A stretch of DNA of 64,000 bases from Edaphobacter sp. 12200R-103 (GCF_010093025.1 NZ_CP048114.1:434001-498000); one strand, 5' to 3'. Counted from the first letter of the stretch, positions 50,999-62,200 are shown. The notes: generated by a model from the letters alone, not told the origin. Program-made: numbers and translations.

Positions 50999-52425
50999 TG
51001 CCGGGAAGAGCTTCCATCACCAGACGCCTGATAACGGCAGTGCTGCTGCTGGAGGTGCTGGCTGCGATTGCACTGATTGGAGCGGCGACAGTCCACGAGC
51101 GGAAGGTGCAGTACGAGGCGTTCGACGCAAATCTGCGAAGCCATGCGAGCGCCATCTTTGGGGCGGTGCAGGATGCGGACGACGTTGGCGACAATGTGCA
51201 GCTGGAGCTGCGCGGTCTGAAGATTCCCAAACGAGCGATCTACCGGGTCACGGACCAGCGAGAAACCGTGCTAGGGGCGACAGGAACTGTGCCTTTTTTG
51301 CATCCGAAGCCGGACGGCTTTGAGAACGCAGATGTCGATGGTCGATCGTACCGATTCTTTGTCCTGAATGCAGACCGGATCATCGATCCGGGCGTGAACG
51401 GCGGCATCGAACGCCCGGTGAGAGTTGTCTTCGGGCTTCCTGATGGACATGTGTGGCATGAGGTGCTGGGGGCGGTCCGCTTCTTCGTGATTGCGACGCT
51501 ACTGCTTCTGAGCCTTACGACGGTGCTGATGATATGGCTGATCAGGAGGCTGCTGATGCCAATTCATGAGCTGGCGAGCAGAGCGGAGGCGCTGAGCGCA
51601 TTGCACTGGCAGTTTGAGGCCCCTATAAGCGCGAAACAATATACAGAGCTGCGCCCGCTTGCGACAGCAATTGAGAGGACCATTGCCCGGCTGCAGCATG
51701 CCTTTGAGCAGCAGAAGCGGTTTACGAGTGATGCTGCACATGAGCTGAAGACGGATTTGGCAATTGTGAAATCTTCGCTGCAACTGCTGTCGATGAAGAG
51801 GCGCACGACAGAGGATTATGAGCGCGGAGTGGCGCTGGCGCTGGATGACTTTACACGCCTGGAGCAGACAGTGCAGAAGATGCTGACCCTGAGCAGGCTG
51901 GAGCAGCCCCAGGAAGCCAGAGGACAGACGTGCAGGATGGATGCTGTCATGCTGGAGGCAGTCCGGCAGAGCAGCCCCTTCGCGGAGCTGAACAACGTCC
52001 ACGTGATTTCCGAACTCGCTGCAGCTACCGTGCCCCTGGATAGCAGGGATGCGATGTTGCTGTGCTCGAACGTGCTGCTGAATGCACTGCAACACAGCCG
52101 CGAAGGCGGGTGTGTCGAGGTGCGTTCGGCGGTTCTGGACGGAAACGCAATGGTGACGGTACGGGATTATGGAGAGGGGATCCGTGAAGACGAGCGGGAG
52201 AGGGTGTTTCTGCCGTTCTACAGAGGCGATCCTTCGCGCGCGCGTAAGAGCGGTGGGACGGGTCTCGGACTCTCGATCTGTAAAGCCATCTGCGACCGCG
52301 TCGGCGGAAGGATAGAGATCGCCGACCATGTCGGGGGTGGAGCGCTGGTAAAGATCCTGTTGCCTGCTCTCGGAGCGCAGGGTCAGCCCAATGCTGCGGT
52401 CTTGTCATCGTTGCATCTGGGATGA
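50998..52425 (+). CDS. Sensor histidine kinase of the efflux operon
   Basis: 475 residues. Two membrane helices (near 9-30 and 160-182) flank a periplasmic domain of about 130 residues; HAMP follows. The H-box reads DAAHELKTDLAIVKSSLQLL: the usual proline after KT is aspartate, an unusual change next to the phosphorylated histidine. N-box NVLLNALQHS, G1 DYGEGI and G2 GGTGLGLSICKAI are intact, so ATP binding should be normal. It overlaps the response regulator by one base. Confidence 0.94.
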   Translation: MPGRASITRRLITAVLLLEVLAAIALIGAATVHERKVQYEAFDANLRSHASAIFGAVQDADDVGDNVQLELRGLKIPKRAIYRVTDQRETVLGATGTVPFLHPKPDGFENADVDGRSYRFFVLNADRIIDPGVNGGIERPVRVVFGLPDGHVWHEVLGAVRFFVIATLLLLSLTTVLMIWLIRRLLMPIHELASRAEALSALHWQFEAPISAKQYTELRPLATAIERTIARLQHAFEQQKRFTSDAAHELKTDLAIVKSSLQLLSMKRRTTEDYERGVALALDDFTRLEQTVQKMLTLSRLEQPQEARGQTCRMDAVMLEAVRQSSPFAELNNVHVISELAAATVPLDSRDAMLLCSNVLLNALQHSREGGCVEVRSAVLDGNAMVTVRDYGEGIREDERERVFLPFYRGDPSRARKSGGTGLGLSICKAICDRVGGRIEIADHVGGGALVKILLPALGAQGQPNAAVLSSLHLG

Positions 52426-52485
52426 GGGGGATCAGGACTCCGGAAAATTCAGGAGAGCTTAAGGTCGTGCCCCTACGCTGTTGCA

Positions 52486-53832
52486 ATGGCGAACCGATGC
52501 TGGGCCATTGTGGTGAAACTTTCTCTGGTGCTGCTTTCGGCCACAACATGCAAAGTAACGGCCTGGGGGCAGCAGCCGGGGACTCCTGAGCATGTCTCGC
52601 TGGCGAATGCGATCCAACGTGCGGAGGCGAATGAGCCGGTATTCGCGTCGGCGGTGGCGGCGCAACGTTTTACCAGGATCGACAGCTATCTGGCGAAGGC
52701 GGCGCTGCTGCCTTCGGTGACGTACCACAACCAGATGCTGTACACGCAACCGAACGGACAGACGAACCAGGGCGGACAGGTCGGTGTACAGTCTTCGCCG
52801 GTCTTTATCGCGAATAACTCGATTCATGAGTACACCAGCCAGGCCTCGGTCGACGAGAGGATCAGCCTGAGCCAGATTGCAGGCGCACAAGTCGCGTCGG
52901 CCAATGCCGCAGTCGCTTCGGCGGAGCTGGAGGTGGCTCGGAGAGGGCTTGTTGCGGCAGTGGTGAACCTCTACTACACGGTGTCTGCTGCGGAGAGCAG
53001 GCAGAAGCTTCTAGAAGAGGGGCTTGCGGAAGCGCGCAATTTTACAGAGATGACAACAAAGCGCGAGGCGGCGCGCGAGGTGGCTCATGCAGATGTGGTC
53101 AAGGCAACGTTGCAGCAACAGCAGCGACAGCGGGACTTGTTGGATGCGACGATAGGCGCCCAGAGGGCGCGGCTGGAGCTGGCGGTGTTGCTGTTTCCGG
53201 ACCCGCGGATGCACTACGCACCAGATGCGCCGACCGGCCAGCCGGCACTCCCAACGCGCGATGAGGTGAACCGAATGGCATCCGCGAACAATCCTGAGAT
53301 CCGTAGCGCTCTGGCTACGGTGAATGCAGCGAACGCAGGCGTGAGATCGGCCAAGGCGGCATATCTTCCGGATGTGGCGCTCAATGTCACCTACGGTATC
53401 GATGCTCCTCAGTTCGCGAAGCGTGGACCGGACGAGGTGCGGAATCTTGGCTACTCGATCAGTGGAACGGTTGATGTGCCGGTATGGAACTGGTTCTCGA
53501 CGCAGAAGAGGATTCGGCAGAGTGAGATTCTGCGTGATGCTGCAAAGGTGAATCTGACGGCAGCGCAACGGAGACTGGTTGCCACGCTAGAGGAGAGTTA
53601 TGCCGAAGCCGCAGCGGCGCGGGACCAGCTGGTGTTGCTGGAGAAGAGCGTGCAGACGGCGGAAGAGAGTATGCGGCTGACGAAGCTGCGTTACACAGCA
53701 GGTGAATCGACCGCGCTGGAGGTGGTCGATGCACAGAACTCCCTGCTTACGGCACAGACGTCGCAGGTCGATGGACTGGTTCGCTATGAGACGGCATGGG
53801 CTGCACTTCAGCTTCTGACAGGAAACCTTTAA
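52486..53832 (+). CDS. TolC-type outer membrane efflux protein
   Basis: 448 residues with a signal sequence (VVKLSLVLLSATTCKVTAWG). It contains the two OEP helical repeats: SLANAIQRAEANEPVFASAV near the start and VRSAKAAYLPDVALNVTYGI in the middle; TLEESYAEAAAARDQLVLLE near 360 is coiled coil. It forms a trimeric channel. Its stop abuts the ATG of the membrane-fusion gene, so the operon is tightly packed. Confidence 0.93.
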   Translation: MANRCWAIVVKLSLVLLSATTCKVTAWGQQPGTPEHVSLANAIQRAEANEPVFASAVAAQRFTRIDSYLAKAALLPSVTYHNQMLYTQPNGQTNQGGQVGVQSSPVFIANNSIHEYTSQASVDERISLSQIAGAQVASANAAVASAELEVARRGLVAAVVNLYYTVSAAESRQKLLEEGLAEARNFTEMTTKREAAREVAHADVVKATLQQQQRQRDLLDATIGAQRARLELAVLLFPDPRMHYAPDAPTGQPALPTRDEVNRMASANNPEIRSALATVNAANAGVRSAKAAYLPDVALNVTYGIDAPQFAKRGPDEVRNLGYSISGTVDVPVWNWFSTQKRIRQSEILRDAAKVNLTAAQRRLVATLEESYAEAAAARDQLVLLEKSVQTAEESMRLTKLRYTAGESTALEVVDAQNSLLTAQTSQVDGLVRYETAWAALQLLTGNL

Positions 53833-55113
53833 ATGAGATCTGCCATGAGGAGAGAGCTAAACGTGGTTAGGCGTGGGTTGATGCTGGGAGCGTTGGCGTG
53901 CGTGGTTGTTCTGCAGGCATGTAGAAAGGCATCGGATGATGCGCCGCAGCCACTGGTCAGGGTACAGGCAGAACGCCCGGAGGTGGGTGAGATCTCTGAA
54001 CATGTTTTGGCTGACGCCACGCTGGCGCCGCTTGCCCAGGCGGCGATTTCTCCGAAGATTACAGCTCCGGTAAAGGCGTTTTATGTGCAACGTGGGTCGA
54101 AGGTGAAGGCCGGACAGTTGCTGGCGGTTCTCGAAAATCGTGACCTGGCCGCACAGGCGTTGGATAACAAGGGACAATTTACGGCGGCGGAAGCAAGCTA
54201 TGCGATGCAGACGCAGGCACAGGTTCCTGAAGATTATGCCAAGGCGGAGCTGGATGTAGCGCAGGCAAAGGCGCAGTTGCACCTGCAGCAGGAGATTGCA
54301 GCGTCGCGCAAGAAGTTGTTTGAGCAAGGCGCGATTGCCGGAAGAGACTATGACACTGCCGTTGCAGCGGTCGCGCAGGCCCAGGCGGCCTACGATACAG
54401 CGAGCAATCATCTGCTGTCGTTGAAGAAAGTAAGCAGGGAAGCGACATTGCAGCTTGCACAGGGGCAGCTGGCATCGGCCCGAGGAAAGTACGAGGCAGC
54501 CGAAGCCCAGGTGGCGTACTCGGAGATTCGCAGTCCTATCGCCGGTGTCGTCACGGACAGGCCACTGTTTCCGGGTGAGACGGTGGCCTCAGGCTCGACG
54601 CTGATTACCGTGATGGATACCTCTGCGCTTTTGGCAAAAGTTCACCTGTCGCAGGCTATGGTGCAACGGCTTTCTATGGGAGACGAGGCGAAGGTGCTGG
54701 TGCCTGGTGCCGAAGAGCCTGTTGCCGGCAAGGTCGTGCTGATCAGTCCCGCACTGGACCCTGGCAGTACGACGGTCGAGGTCTGGCTGAAGGTGAATAA
54801 CCGAGATGGAAGCTTGAAGGCGGGAACGCCAGTTCAGATTTCGATTGCGGGAAAAACGATCCCGAAGGCAGTCAAAGTTCCTTCCTCGTCGATCCTTACG
54901 GCGGAAGATGGCTCGAAGTCGGTGATGGTGGTGACTTCGGAAGGAATGGCGCACAGAGTCCATGTCGAGACGGGGATCAGCGATGGGGATGAGGTTCAGG
55001 TTACGCAGGGCCTGAACGGCAGCGAAGTCGTGATTACCGGCGGAGCATATGGACTGGATGAAGGGACGAAGGTAAAGATAGGCAAGCCAGAGGACGAAGG
55101 AGAAGAGAAGTGA
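53833..55113 (+). CDS. RND efflux membrane-fusion lipoprotein
   Basis: 426 residues from ATG 53833 (53848 or GTG 53863 also possible; the last has AGGAG upstream). A lipobox VVLQAC near 32-37 anchors it to the membrane. The barrel/lipoyl/hairpin order is visible: ISPKITAPVKAFYVQRGSKV, a coiled-coil hairpin near 100-200, then EIRSPIAGVVTDRPLFPGE. It joins the RND pump to the outer membrane channel. It ends four bases into the pump gene (overlap). Confidence 0.93.
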   Translation: MRSAMRRELNVVRRGLMLGALACVVVLQACRKASDDAPQPLVRVQAERPEVGEISEHVLADATLAPLAQAAISPKITAPVKAFYVQRGSKVKAGQLLAVLENRDLAAQALDNKGQFTAAEASYAMQTQAQVPEDYAKAELDVAQAKAQLHLQQEIAASRKKLFEQGAIAGRDYDTAVAAVAQAQAAYDTASNHLLSLKKVSREATLQLAQGQLASARGKYEAAEAQVAYSEIRSPIAGVVTDRPLFPGETVASGSTLITVMDTSALLAKVHLSQAMVQRLSMGDEAKVLVPGAEEPVAGKVVLISPALDPGSTTVEVWLKVNNRDGSLKAGTPVQISIAGKTIPKAVKVPSSSILTAEDGSKSVMVVTSEGMAHRVHVETGISDGDEVQVTQGLNGSEVVITGGAYGLDEGTKVKIGKPEDEGEEK

Positions 55114-58100
55114 TGGATCGCTCGCATAGAGAAGAGAGCGAGAAGCCATTCTGGCTGGTGCGCTTCCGGGATCCGATCTTTTTCTTCCTTATTGTTCTTG
55201 CGGTGGTGGGGATCTATGCAGCACGGCAGGTTCCGATCTCTGTGTTTCCGGAGACAAACTTTCCGCGTGTCGTGATTGGCATCGATAACGGTGTGATGCC
55301 GGTTGAGCAGATGCAGGTCACGATTACCAAGCCCATTGAAGATGCAGTCAATTCGGTTCCAGGGCTGGCGACGGTGCGCTCGACGACAAGCCGCGGTTCG
55401 GCGGAGGTAAGTCTCTTCTTCGACTGGAACGCCGATATGTATCGGACGCTCCAATTGGTCGACGCTGCCCTGAGCAAGGTGCGGCAGACGCTGCCTGCGA
55501 CCGCCGTCATTACGACGAACCGTCTGACCTTTGCGACGTTTCCGATTCTGGGGTACAGCCTGACTTCGGATCGTCTGTCGCAGACACAGCTTTGGGAACT
55601 GGCGACCTATCAGTTGAAGCCTCCGATCAATCGGGTGCCGGGGGTGAGTATTGTGACGGTGCAGGGCGGGAAGGTCCCGGAGTTCCACATCGTTCCGAAC
55701 CTGGCGAAGATGCAGACCGCGGGTATTACCGTGATGGATCTGGTCAACGCGGTTCAGGCATCGAACATCATTGATTCGCCCGGCCTATACGAAGCGAACC
55801 ATCAGCTGATTCTTGGGCTGGTAGGATCGCAGGCGCATGACGCCGATGAATTGGGGCAGCTTGTTGTCAAAACGACCGCAGGGGGAACGCCAGTCCGCAT
55901 TGCAGACGTAGCGGCGATCAAGCCGGGGGTGCAGCCGGTCTACACGACCGTAACAGCGGACAAGAAGCTGGCGGTGTTGCTGAACATTGCGCGGCAACCT
56001 TCGAGCAATACGGTTGCGGTCGCCGATGCGGTTTCGGCGGAGATGAAGCGGCTGGAAAAGACATTGCCACCAGGGGTGGAGCTTAAGCCGTATTACGATC
56101 AGTCGGAGCTTGTTCGCGAGAGCATTCGAAGCGTGCGGGATGCAATTCTGATAGGGCTTTTTCTTGCATGCGTTATCCTGTTTCTCTTTTTGCGAGACTG
56201 GACCTCATCCCTCGTTGCCGGCCTTGTCATTCCCATTACGGTTGCGATCACCATCGTTTTCCTCTGGATGATCGGCGAGAGCTTCAACCTGATGACGCTG
56301 GGTGGACTGGCGGCGGCGATCGGTCTGGTCATCGACGATGCGATCGTGGTGGTCGAAAATATTGTGCTCCATCGCGATCATGGAGAATCGCGTGCAGAGG
56401 CAGCGCGTTTGGCACTAAAGGAGATCCTAGCGCCGCTGGTGGGTTCTACCATTACGCCGGTGGTAGTGTTTCTCCCCCTGATCTCGGTGACGGGAGTGAC
56501 GGGGAGCTTCTTCCGGGCGCTTGCCGTTACGATGACAGCGGCGTTGCTGACGTCGCTGATGCTTGCGCTGACGTGGACACCTGCGCTGAGCCTTGTGCTG
56601 CTTCGTGAAGGGAAAGATGGTCCAGCGGAGCGCGAAGAGCATGGCCGGATGATGACGAAGATATTTTCATGGCATAAGAAGACTCTTTCGTGGGCCCTTG
56701 CACATCCGTTGATGCTGTTCGGTCTTTGCGGCGTCCTGGTGGCTGGCACGTATGTTGGGTATCAGTCGCTTGGATCGGACCTGCTGCCGGAGATGGACGA
56801 AGGAGGCTTTGTCCTGGACTACATCATGCCGGCGGGTAGCTCACTGACCGAGACAAATCGAGTGCTGGAACATGTGGACAGGATTCTCCATTCGATACCC
56901 GAGGTGGAGAGCACGTCACGCCGCACCGGGCTGCAGATGGGATTGGCCGCAGTGACCGAGGCCAATACAGGCGACTTTACGGTTAAGTTGAAGGATAAGA
57001 GAGAGCGCGGGATCGACGAGGTGATTGCCGATGTTCGCGCGCAAATCGGAAAGACCGAACCTGAGCTGGATATTGAAATTGTCCAGGTGCTGCAGGACAT
57101 GATCAACGATCTTTCAAACGCGCCGGAGCCTATCCAAATCAAGCTGTTTGCAAGTGACCCTGCACTGCTTTCCGCGCTTGCACCGCGTGTGGGCGATGCA
57201 ATCAGCAAGATTCCAGGGGTGGTGAGCGTCGAGAATGGCATTGAAAACACTATCAGCGGGCCAGCGACAAACTTTCAGGTCGATCCAATTGTTGCGGGCC
57301 GGATGGGCTTTACCACGCAAGAGGTGGCTGAAGATGCCACTTCCATTCTGGATGGTGTGACCCCGACTGATCCGCTGATTGCGAACGGTCGACCATACAC
57401 GATTCGCGTGCGGCTGGGAGATGAGACGAGGAGATCGTTGGATACGATTGAAAATACCGTGTTCAACAGTGCGACGGGAAGGCTGGCGACGCTTGGAGCA
57501 CTTGCCCAGATCACGCATCTACCTCCGCAGAATCAGATCCGCCGTGAAAACCTGCAGCGACTGGTTGTAGTCACAGCGCAGCTACAGGGCTCGGATCTGG
57601 GAAGCGCCATTTCCAGAGTGCAGGGCACGGTGAACGCGATGCATCTGCCGCCAAGCATCCGAGTAGAGTATGGCGGGACCTATCAGGAGCAACAGCGATC
57701 TTTCCGGCAACTGCTGCAGGTGTTGGTGATCTCCATGGCATTGGTATTTGGGGTACTGCTGGCTGAGTTTCGTAATTTCTCAGCACCTATTGCGATTCTT
57801 ACGTCGTCGGTGCTCTCGGTGGCAGGTGTAGTATTTGCTCTTCTGGCGACAGGAATATCGTTCAATGTCGCCTCATTTATGGGCCTGATCATGGTGGTCG
57901 GGATCGTGGCCAAAAACGGAATTCTGCTGCTGGATGCGGACGAACGATACCGCAAGGAAGGAGTGTCGGCCCGTGAGGCGATGCTTCATGCTGCACAGCG
58001 CCGCTTGCGGCCGATTCTGATGACTGCTACAGCGGCAATATGCGGCATGATTCCGCTGGCATTTGCATTGGGAGCAGGATCACAGATGCTGCAGCCTCTG

Positions 58101-58235
58101 GCGGTGGCAGTGATTGGTGGTCTGGTTGTCTCCATGGTGTTGAGCCTGATTGTTACGCCGGTCGTGTACTACTTATTGACCTCGCGTCAGCACGTTAATG
58201 AGTCGGAGGAGTTCTCTACGGTATCTCACAACTGA
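55110..58235 (+). CDS. RND-family efflux pump, inner membrane subunit
   Basis: 1041 residues, AcrB-type. Twelve membrane helices with large periplasmic loops after helices 1 and 7. The proton-relay aspartate pair appears in GLVIDDAIVVVENI near 405, and GIVAKNGILLLDADERYRKEG near 930-950 is a family motif. It uses the proton gradient to expel drugs, solvents or lipids; it resembles the hydrophobe/amphiphile class rather than heavy metal pumps, but substrate is unproven. It completes a five-gene operon under its own two-component system. Confidence 0.95.
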   Translation: MMDRSHREESEKPFWLVRFRDPIFFFLIVLAVVGIYAARQVPISVFPETNFPRVVIGIDNGVMPVEQMQVTITKPIEDAVNSVPGLATVRSTTSRGSAEVSLFFDWNADMYRTLQLVDAALSKVRQTLPATAVITTNRLTFATFPILGYSLTSDRLSQTQLWELATYQLKPPINRVPGVSIVTVQGGKVPEFHIVPNLAKMQTAGITVMDLVNAVQASNIIDSPGLYEANHQLILGLVGSQAHDADELGQLVVKTTAGGTPVRIADVAAIKPGVQPVYTTVTADKKLAVLLNIARQPSSNTVAVADAVSAEMKRLEKTLPPGVELKPYYDQSELVRESIRSVRDAILIGLFLACVILFLFLRDWTSSLVAGLVIPITVAITIVFLWMIGESFNLMTLGGLAAAIGLVIDDAIVVVENIVLHRDHGESRAEAARLALKEILAPLVGSTITPVVVFLPLISVTGVTGSFFRALAVTMTAALLTSLMLALTWTPALSLVLLREGKDGPAEREEHGRMMTKIFSWHKKTLSWALAHPLMLFGLCGVLVAGTYVGYQSLGSDLLPEMDEGGFVLDYIMPAGSSLTETNRVLEHVDRILHSIPEVESTSRRTGLQMGLAAVTEANTGDFTVKLKDKRERGIDEVIADVRAQIGKTEPELDIEIVQVLQDMINDLSNAPEPIQIKLFASDPALLSALAPRVGDAISKIPGVVSVENGIENTISGPATNFQVDPIVAGRMGFTTQEVAEDATSILDGVTPTDPLIANGRPYTIRVRLGDETRRSLDTIENTVFNSATGRLATLGALAQITHLPPQNQIRRENLQRLVVVTAQLQGSDLGSAISRVQGTVNAMHLPPSIRVEYGGTYQEQQRSFRQLLQVLVISMALVFGVLLAEFRNFSAPIAILTSSVLSVAGVVFALLATGISFNVASFMGLIMVVGIVAKNGILLLDADERYRKEGVSAREAMLHAAQRRLRPILMTATAAICGMIPLAFALGAGSQMLQPLAVAVIGGLVVSMVLSLIVTPVVYYLLTSRQHVNESEEFSTVSHN

Positions 58236-58271
58236 ACGTGCATCGCACACTGGGAGGCGTGCGTGGGTTTC

Positions 58272-59123
58272 TCATCTTTTGGACTTTGAAAGCTTTCTTC
58301 TTACGGGCCTCTGCGTCTGAGCGATGCTCTCGTGCATCAGGGCTTCCTGCTGCCTGGCCTGCTCGCGAATGAGGAGAGCGGTTGCGTCTTTGAGATGATC
58401 GGCCATCAACTTTGCGGCCTCTTCACCATCACGTTTTTCGATGGCGCGCATGATGGGCTTGTGGAACGAAAGCGTGTGTTCAAGCTCGACAAGCTGCGAG
58501 GTGACAAGGATCATCTTTGCCATCGCCCGGTGAATGGTCTGAAAGAGACTGCTCGCGGTGCGGTTTTTGGAGGCCTGAAAGATTGCACGATGAAAAAGCA
58601 GATCGGAGGAGACCAGTTTCAGCTTGTCGTTCGAGCTAGATTCCAGGTCTTTGATGGATTTGCGTAGCAGGGCAATATCGTCGGCGGTGGATCGCTGTGC
58701 TGCAAAACGAGCGAGTCCAGGTTCGACCAGCAGCCGCAACTCTGTCAGTTCTTCTACAGAGGTGTCGTCGAGAAGAAACAAAAACTCCATTGGCACAGCG
58801 AGCACGGCGGAGGTATCCGTGTTGAGATAGCTTCCATCGCCTACCTTCTGGGTGATGACGCCCATGATCTCGAGAACCTTGAGCGCCTGTCGCAAGGAAG
58901 AGCGGGCGACATTGAAGTGGGCCGCAAGCTCGCGTTCGGGTGGAAGCCTGGCGCCTTGGGTGAGGATTCCTTCTCGCAACATCTCCTGGAAACGGAGGAT
59001 GAGAAGCCGAGTAACGCTGTCCTTGTTGGCCGAATTAAGCGTTTCTGCCAGTTCCAGATCCGAGGGCCTGCCAACGGTACGTCGCATATTCGCAATGTTG
59101 CGCGACAACAGAGTGCTCGTCAA
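58272..59123 (-). CDS. FadR/GntR-family transcriptional regulator
   Basis: 283 residues from TTG 59123 (ATG 59087 possible). The winged helix (about 35-110) reads GARLPPERELAAHFNVARSS and LKVLEIMGVITQKVGDGSYL. The C-terminal FCD domain (about 130-265) has all-helical effector-binding sequence with LDDTSVEELTELRLLVEPGL and the metal-site histidine in LLFHRAIFQASKN. FadR-like regulators respond to organic or sugar acids. It diverges from a TonB receptor gene; an operator-like palindrome overlaps that promoter. Confidence 0.9.
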   Translation of the reverse strand: MTSTLLSRNIANMRRTVGRPSDLELAETLNSANKDSVTRLLILRFQEMLREGILTQGARLPPERELAAHFNVARSSLRQALKVLEIMGVITQKVGDGSYLNTDTSAVLAVPMEFLFLLDDTSVEELTELRLLVEPGLARFAAQRSTADDIALLRKSIKDLESSSNDKLKLVSSDLLFHRAIFQASKNRTASSLFQTIHRAMAKMILVTSQLVELEHTLSFHKPIMRAIEKRDGEEAAKLMADHLKDATALLIREQARQQEALMHESIAQTQRPVRRKLSKSKR

Positions 59124-59208
59124 CTGATGATGCTTCGCCTTTGCTTTTCTGATAGCGGTTTTGAGAGAAGGCGTCTTTAGAGATTTTGCAATTCCGCGAG
59201 AAAGATAC

Positions 59209-59239
59209 TTGACAACGATTTTTCAAAGGTAGTACCTTT
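59209..59239 (+). promoter_or_regulatory. Promoter with overlapping GntR-type operator for the TonB receptor
   Basis: TTGACA at 59209-59214 is a perfect -35 element; TACCTT at 59233-59238, 18 bases later, is a weak -10. A perfect palindrome AAAGGTA-G-TACCTTT covers 59225-59239, matching the TGGTNNNACCA-type pattern of FadR regulators as AGGTAGTACCT. The site overlaps the -10, so the divergent regulator likely represses. Confidence 0.7.
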
Positions 59240-59297
59240 CGCGGCGATTCAAAAAGACACATAGCGAGGGGGTGAAAATCCCCGGGAGGCCTTTGAG

Positions 59298-62200
59298 ATG
59301 GCTTGCGTCATAAATAAGATCCGTTCGCAATTCCTGTGGTTCTGTGTCCTCGTGCTCCTGATCTCAGGGGGAGCGATGGCGCAAGTCGAGCAGGGCCGAT
59401 TCGTCGGACATATTCAGGATCCAACGGGCGCTGCCGTTGCAGGCGCCGCCGTGGAGGCGACCAATCTGGCCACGAACATCGTTCAGCGTGCACAGAGCAA
59501 TGGAGGCGGTGATTTTGTGATCACGCCTGTGCTCGCGGGGAACTACGTTCTGACAGTTACCGCAACGGGATTTCAGAAGGCGACTACCAAGACGATTGAA
59601 GTACAGGTAGGCCAAATCGTACGACAGGACGTGACACTCCCTATTGGTACTGCCAATACAACGGTAGAAGTGACCTCCTCCGCGCCCTTGCTGGCTACGG
59701 ATTCGGCGACCTCTGGACAGGTGATCAGCAACAGGCAGCTGACGGAGCTTCCGGTGAACGGGCGCGGGTTCTACAGGCTGGCGCAGCTTACTCCGGGTGC
59801 GGCGCTTTTGCCTCCCACGGGAAATTCGCTGGCGATTCGTCCGGAGGTTGTGAATGGCAATGTGATCAGCGGCATACGAGGTTCAGCGACGTCTTTTCTG
59901 ATGGATGGCGTGGATGTGAGTGAGCAGCACCAGGGCGGAACGTTTATACAGACCTCGATCGACGCTCTCCAGGAGTTTTCTGTGCAACAGAGCCCCTATT
60001 CTGCGGAGTACAACCGCGGTGGGGCGTTTTTCAACGCTACAACGAAGTCTGGTACAAACCGCTACCATGGCGTTTTGTTTGAGTTTCTGCGCAATGAGAT
60101 CTTCGATGCGCGCAACTACTTCGCATTAAAGCGGCAGATATTGAAGAGAAATCAGTTTGGCGGCAACATTGGAGGACCGCTTTCTATCCCGAGGCTCTAC
60201 GACGGCAAAGACCGCACCTTCTTTTTCTTCAACTTTGAGGCGCAGCGGCTGCGGACCGGACTGGTAAACAACATCATTGTGCCTTCGGCGAAACAGCGTG
60301 CCGGTGACTTTTCAGAGTTGTCGCGCACGATCTACGACCGCAGCAATCTTGTGAACGGGGTGCCGCAGCCTTTTCCGGGCAACATCATTCCGGCCAGCCG
60401 ACTCTCTCCGCAAGCCCTTGCGATTCTGAAATATATTCCGCAGCAGAATACCTCGACAGGAACATTCGCAAGCGCGCCGTCACAGGCGATCGACTGGAAC
60501 CAGTATGTGGTGCGTCTTGATCATCAGATCACCCCCAAGCACAGGCTGTTTGCGCGCTGGGTTTACGTACAGCAGAAGGAGGTCGATCCAAATGCATCTC
60601 CCCTGCTGGGCCAAGCGAATCTCACCTCGTGGGGACAGGATATTGCCGTTGGTGTGATCTCGAACGTAGGCAACACGATGGTCAATGAGGTGCGGGCGCA
60701 CTTTCTTCCGAGTCACGTGCGGCTGCTGGCATTTCTGCAGGGACCTGATTGGAACAGCCGCTTTGGGGTAGCCGGCTTCAGCGACCTGCTTCGCACGGGA
60801 GTTGGCGGGGCGTTTCCGGATTACGCGTGGAGCGGATATACCTCCATTCAGGGTTCGGGTTTCGACCAGCGTCCGAAGTCTCAGGACCGCAAGGCGTTTG
60901 AGGGAACGGACAACTTCACCATTCTGAAGGGAAGACAGGCGATCAAGTTCGGCGTGCTGTTTCGCTACTACCAGTGGTTGGGATATGACAGCGGAAACTT
61001 TGCAGGCGGCTTCACCTTCAACGGCAATGCCACTGGAAACAACAGTACCAACGGCGACGCCTACGCAGATTTTCTGCTGGGATATCCATCTGCAGTCGCC
61101 CGTTCTTATCCGGCCGCTAATTTTGGCGGGGAAGGGCTCTATAAGCAGTTCTTTGTCCAGGACGATTATCGTGTCACCGATCGCCTGACCCTCAACATGG
61201 GCCTTCGTTATGAATACTCGCCGTGGTTGGATGGATATAAGGGACAGGTCGGAACGTTCGATCCAACACAGGCGAAGCCGATCATTGTTTCGGGATCGGG
61301 GCCTGTTCCGGATCTGACAGCGCAGCCTGCGGCTCCGTCTGCGTATCAGTATTTCGGGAAATACATCCAGACGAGCAGCGAGGCACATCTTCCGCTCAAC
61401 CTGACTTACCCGGACAAGCTGCAGTTTGCACCCCGCGTGGGACTGTCCTATGCGATGGATTCAAAGACGGTTCTTCGAGCGGGTTTTGGAATGTTTTATG
61501 AGCCGGAGGGGACAAGCGGCCGCGTCAATCTGAACATCCTGCCGTATCGATTGGCAGAGACGATCAATCAGACCCAGAATGTCACTCCGACGCGCACACT
61601 CGAGAACTACTTTCTTGGGTCGGCGCTGGGATCTGCAACTTCCACGCCGTCTCTCGCGCCGACGCGCGTGCACCTGCGGATGGGGCGGAACCTTCATTAC
61701 AGCATGAATATTCAGCATCAATTTTCAGAACACGATGTGTTGGAAATCGGCTACGTAGGGAACCGTGGCCTACATTTGAGCAGCTCGAACGATGCGAATG
61801 TACCGCTGACACCTGGGCCAGGAGCCATCCAGGCGCGCCGTCCCTATCCGCTATGGAGCGGCATTACTTATCAGACCCAGGATATGTCGAACAAATATCA
61901 TTCGTTGCAGGCGAAGCTGGAGCACCGTTTCAGCTACGGCTTCAGCGCTTTGGTGGCCTACACGTGGTCCAAGGTGATGCAGTATAACCAGGCGTCTGCA
62001 CTCGGTGGAAATACAGCATATGAGTATGCGCGCGCTCCGTTTGACGTGCCGCAGAACTTTGCGTTCAGTGGAAGCTATCAGCTTCCAGTCGGTCGAAATC
62101 GCAAGTACCTGAACAACACCAATAGCTTCGTCAATGCAGTCATCGGTGGATGGCAGGCACAGACGATTCTGGTGGTGAGGAGCGGAACGCCTTATACGCC

